From assembly GCA_024278715.1 (NCBI GenBank), contig JAJRSN010000322.1:1-7724 (forward strand): a stretch of DNA of 7,724 nucleotides. Direction: 5' to 3'. The stretch's first letter is position 1; every line of letters starts with the position of its first letter. The translations under genes were made by a program, and so were the position numbers. The stretch is from Calditrichota bacterium. GTDB lineage: Bacteria; Calditrichota; Calditrichia; Calditrichales; Calditrichaceae. This document shows positions 5,905 to 7,724 of the stretch, piece by piece. The notes below the pieces were generated by a model. That model did no database searches and was not told the DNA's origin. It saw only the letters and a list, made by a program, of their open reading frames with translations.

Positions 5905-6384
5905 ATGAAACAGTTTGAAGAACTCGATGAAATTTTAAATCGCTTTAAAGAGCCAAAAAGAGATCAATTAATCCCCATTCTGCAAAAAGTTCAGGAAAAA
6001 GAGGGTTACATTTCCAGAGAGGCGGTGCGGTTGATCGGACAGCGTTTAAGAATTCCCGCCAGTAAAATTTACGGCGTGGCTACTTTTTACAACCAATTCC
6101 GCTTTAAACCCATCGGCAAGTACCACATTCAGATTTGCCGCGGGACAGCCTGCCATGTTAAGGGCTCCTCCCGTGTAATGGATACGCTGAAGCAGGAATT
6201 AAAAATCAAACCCGGCGAAACCACGCGCGACGGCTTGTTCAGCCTGGAGATCGTCGCCTGCATAGGGGCGTGCGGACTGGCGCCAGTGGTCAGCATCAAC
6301 GGGGAATTTTACGCAAATATGACGGGATCAAAATTAACCAAGTTGTTAAGAGAGTATCGACGCAAAGAAAACAAAAAGCAATGA
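5905..6384 (+). CDS. nuoE: NuoE/HydC-type thioredoxin-like [2Fe-2S] subunit
   Basis: A 159-residue protein, close in length to E. coli NuoE (166). An N-terminal helical bundle (about 1-70) with the family hallmarks I-P-A-S-K-I-Y-G-V-A-T-F-Y-N-Q-F is followed by a thioredoxin-like [2Fe-2S] domain. The cluster ligands are Cys78 and Cys83 (C-R-G-T-A-C) and Cys119 and Cys123 (C-I-G-A-C), the standard C-x4-C...C-x3-C set. The family (Complex I 24-kDa subunit, HydC/HndA of hydrogenases, the small subunit of NAD-dependent formate dehydrogenases) pairs with the flavin subunit and carries a one-electron centre next to FMN. The start ATG is preceded by ACGGAG (5891-5896), 18 bp after the rex relic. The stop is 7 bp before the next start, so it is translated tightly with the flavin subunit. 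Because that subunit has a HydB-type extension, a soluble hydrogenase or formate dehydrogenase role is more likely than respiratory Complex I. Confidence 0.93.
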   Translation: MKQFEELDEILNRFKEPKRDQLIPILQKVQEKEGYISREAVRLIGQRLRIPASKIYGVATFYNQFRFKPIGKYHIQICRGTACHVKGSSRVMDTLKQELKIKPGETTRDGLFSLEIVACIGACGLAPVVSINGEFYANMTGSKLTKLLREYRRKENKKQ

Positions 6385-6391
6385 GGAAGCA

Positions 6392-7724
6392 ATGAAACAG
6401 CCGACGGATCCTATTAAAAAAAATTTAAAAAGATTGCTCGCCCCGGAAAGCGTTCAAATTCAAAATATTAATTTTAGCTATGAAAAATCGATATTGAAAA
6501 ACGAAGAAAACGACAACCCTGTTTTTTACGTGGGCGCCGGAACCTGCGGACTCGGAGCGGGCGCAGATAAAACGATTATGGCTTTAAACGATTACTTGCA
6601 GAAAAATGAGATCGATGCCAGGGTAATTGAAGTTGGATGCATCGGGTTATGTTCCGAAGAGCCCTTACTCGACGTCCAGTTACCAGGTAAATCACGTCTT
6701 GTTTTCAAAAAAGTCACAGACGACAAAGTAGTTCAGATTGTTGAGAATACATTACAGGGAAAAATTCCGTTTGAAAATTTGCTGGGGCAGCATCGAAGTC
6801 CGGTACTCAAAGGCTGGACGAACATCCCTTACCTCGATGAACATCCCTTTTTTGCTCCGCAAACCCGTTGGGTCTTAAAAAACTGCGGTGTAATTGATCC
6901 GACGAGCATAGAGGAGTATATGGCTTACGGAGGGTATCGTGCTTTTGCCCGCGCCCTCTGTACCATGACTCCGCAAGAAGTTTGCGACGTGGTTGAGCAA
7001 AGCGGGTTAAGGGGTCGCGGCGGCGGCGGTTTTCCCACCGGCAAAAAATGGAAGTTCGCTTTAAATACACCGGCGGAACAAAAGTTTATGATCTGCAACG
7101 CGGACGAAGGCGATCCCGGGGCTTTCATGGATCGTGCCGTTATAGAAGGCGATCCGCATCGGGTTCTCGAAGGATTAATGATAGCTGCTTATGCCATTGG
7201 TGCAAGCAAGGCTTACATCTATATTCGCGCCGAATATCCGTTAGCCATTGCCCGCCTGAACATCGCCATTGAGCAAGCAAAAGAATACGGCTTAACAGGC
7301 GAAAATATATTGGACAGCGGTTTTAATTTTGACGTGGTCATAAAAAAGGGCGCCGGAGCGTTTGTCTGCGGAGAAGAGACAGCCTTGATTCACAGCATCG
7401 AAGGCAAACGCGGAATGCCTCGCCCACGACCTCCCTACCCGGCTGTTAACGGTTTATTCGGCAATCCTACCATCATCAACAATGTGGAAACATTAGCCAA
7501 TGTTCCGGTAATAATCGACAACGGGGCGGAATGGTTCAATCAATTAGGAACCGAAAAAAGCAAGGGTACCAAGGTTTTTGCCATGTCGGGGAAAATTCGG
7601 CGCACGGGACTGGTTGAAATTGCCATGGGCACAAGTTTACGCGAATTGGTTTTTAACATCGGCGGCGGAGTTGAAAACGGTCGCGCCTTCAAAGCCGTGC
7701 AAATCGGCGGTCCTTCGGGCGGCT
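6392..7724 (+). CDS. hydB: NuoF/HydB-type NADH-binding flavoprotein with N-terminal ferredoxin domain (cut at window end)
   Basis: ATG 6392 follows GAGGAAG (6383-6389), which overlaps the nuoE stop; 444 residues are visible before the window ends. Residues about 40-125 are a thioredoxin-like [2Fe-2S] domain (G-T-C52-G-L-G-A-G-A and G-C83-I-G-L-C87), as in the N-terminus of HydB/HndC or in HndB; respiratory NuoF lacks it. From about 170 the 51-kDa core follows: R207-G-R-G-G-G-G-F-P-T-G-K-K-W220 for NADH/FMN, C235-N-A-D-E-G-D-P-G-A-F, and G-A-F-V-C326-G-E-E-T-A-L. The SLBB-like part begins at the edge. The [4Fe-4S] C-x2-C-x2-C motif and any C-terminal ferredoxin domain should lie beyond it. The subunit oxidises or reduces NAD(H) on FMN and passes electrons through Fe-S centres, and may take part in flavin-based bifurcation in an [FeFe] hydrogenase or formate dehydrogenase. 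Which one depends on the unseen catalytic gene downstream, so the symbol is provisional. Confidence 0.9.
   Translation, partial: MKQPTDPIKKNLKRLLAPESVQIQNINFSYEKSILKNEENDNPVFYVGAGTCGLGAGADKTIMALNDYLQKNEIDARVIEVGCIGLCSEEPLLDVQLPGKSRLVFKKVTDDKVVQIVENTLQGKIPFENLLGQHRSPVLKGWTNIPYLDEHPFFAPQTRWVLKNCGVIDPTSIEEYMAYGGYRAFARALCTMTPQEVCDVVEQSGLRGRGGGGFPTGKKWKFALNTPAEQKFMICNADEGDPGAFMDRAVIEGDPHRVLEGLMIAAYAIGASKAYIYIRAEYPLAIARLNIAIEQAKEYGLTGENILDSGFNFDVVIKKGAGAFVCGEETALIHSIEGKRGMPRPRPPYPAVNGLFGNPTIINNVETLANVPVIIDNGAEWFNQLGTEKSKGTKVFAMSGKIRRTGLVEIAMGTSLRELVFNIGGGVENGRAFKAVQIGGPSGG

Noticed and set aside
6807..7272. Minus-strand frames at 6807-7128 and a plus-strand frame at 7048-7272
   Set aside because: They lie inside the conserved NuoF-like frame that starts at 6392 and have no features of their own.
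1..7724. tRNA/rRNA genes, CRISPR arrays, insertion sequences, attachment sites
   Set aside because: No cloverleaf, spaced direct repeats, transposase frames or terminal inverted repeats were seen by eye.

Overview
The window looks like chromosomal DNA of moderate G+C from a Gram-negative, probably anaerobic bacterium. It encodes an outer-membrane beta-barrel-like protein with a signal peptide, a selenium/sulfur enzyme, and NADH-linked electron-transfer subunits of the kind found in [FeFe] hydrogenases or NAD-dependent formate dehydrogenases. The overall style suggests the Bacteroidota/Calditrichota side of the tree (Caldithrix-like), but that is a guess from protein style and not a demonstrated assignment.

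Layout. Positions 1-150 hold the 3' end of a gene for a secreted or surface protein. It is followed after 13 bp by an outer-membrane beta-barrel-like protein (164-1864), very likely in the same operon. A 365-bp AT-rich gap (1865-2229) shows no convincing gene. Positions 2230-4446 encode a single-chain fusion of a cysteine desulfurase (NifS/IscS class) with a full-length selenophosphate synthetase (SelD). A GNAT acetyltransferase follows (4530-5003). A strong bidirectional hairpin terminator (5010-5047) separates it from a small convergent gene on the minus strand (5060-5383), which encodes a Rho-N-like plus basic coiled-coil protein.

The second half is a redox operon. A good sigma70-type promoter (5527-5555) is covered by two tandem inverted repeats. 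The second, TGTGAA-N4-TTCACA, matches the classical operator of the NADH/NAD+ sensor Rex. The first reading frame behind it (5596-5886) is itself a Rex relic: it keeps the start of the winged-helix domain and the C-terminal end of the Rossmann domain but lacks everything between, including the recognition helix and the NAD(H) site, and it has no normal start codon. Next come a NuoE/HydC-type [2Fe-2S] subunit (5905-6384) and a NuoF/HydB-type flavoprotein with an extra N-terminal thioredoxin-like ferredoxin domain (6392 to the window end, cut off).

How it fits together. The redox operon should deliver electrons to or from NAD(H), with a catalytic subunit expected just beyond the right edge. Rex-type control by the NADH/NAD+ ratio is written in the DNA, but the local Rex copy looks unable to exert it, so a complete Rex elsewhere is predicted. 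The desulfurase-SelD fusion would couple release of selenium (or sulfur) from an amino acid to formation of selenophosphate. Whether the selenium is used by a selenoprotein such as a formate dehydrogenase or hydrogenase cannot be seen here.
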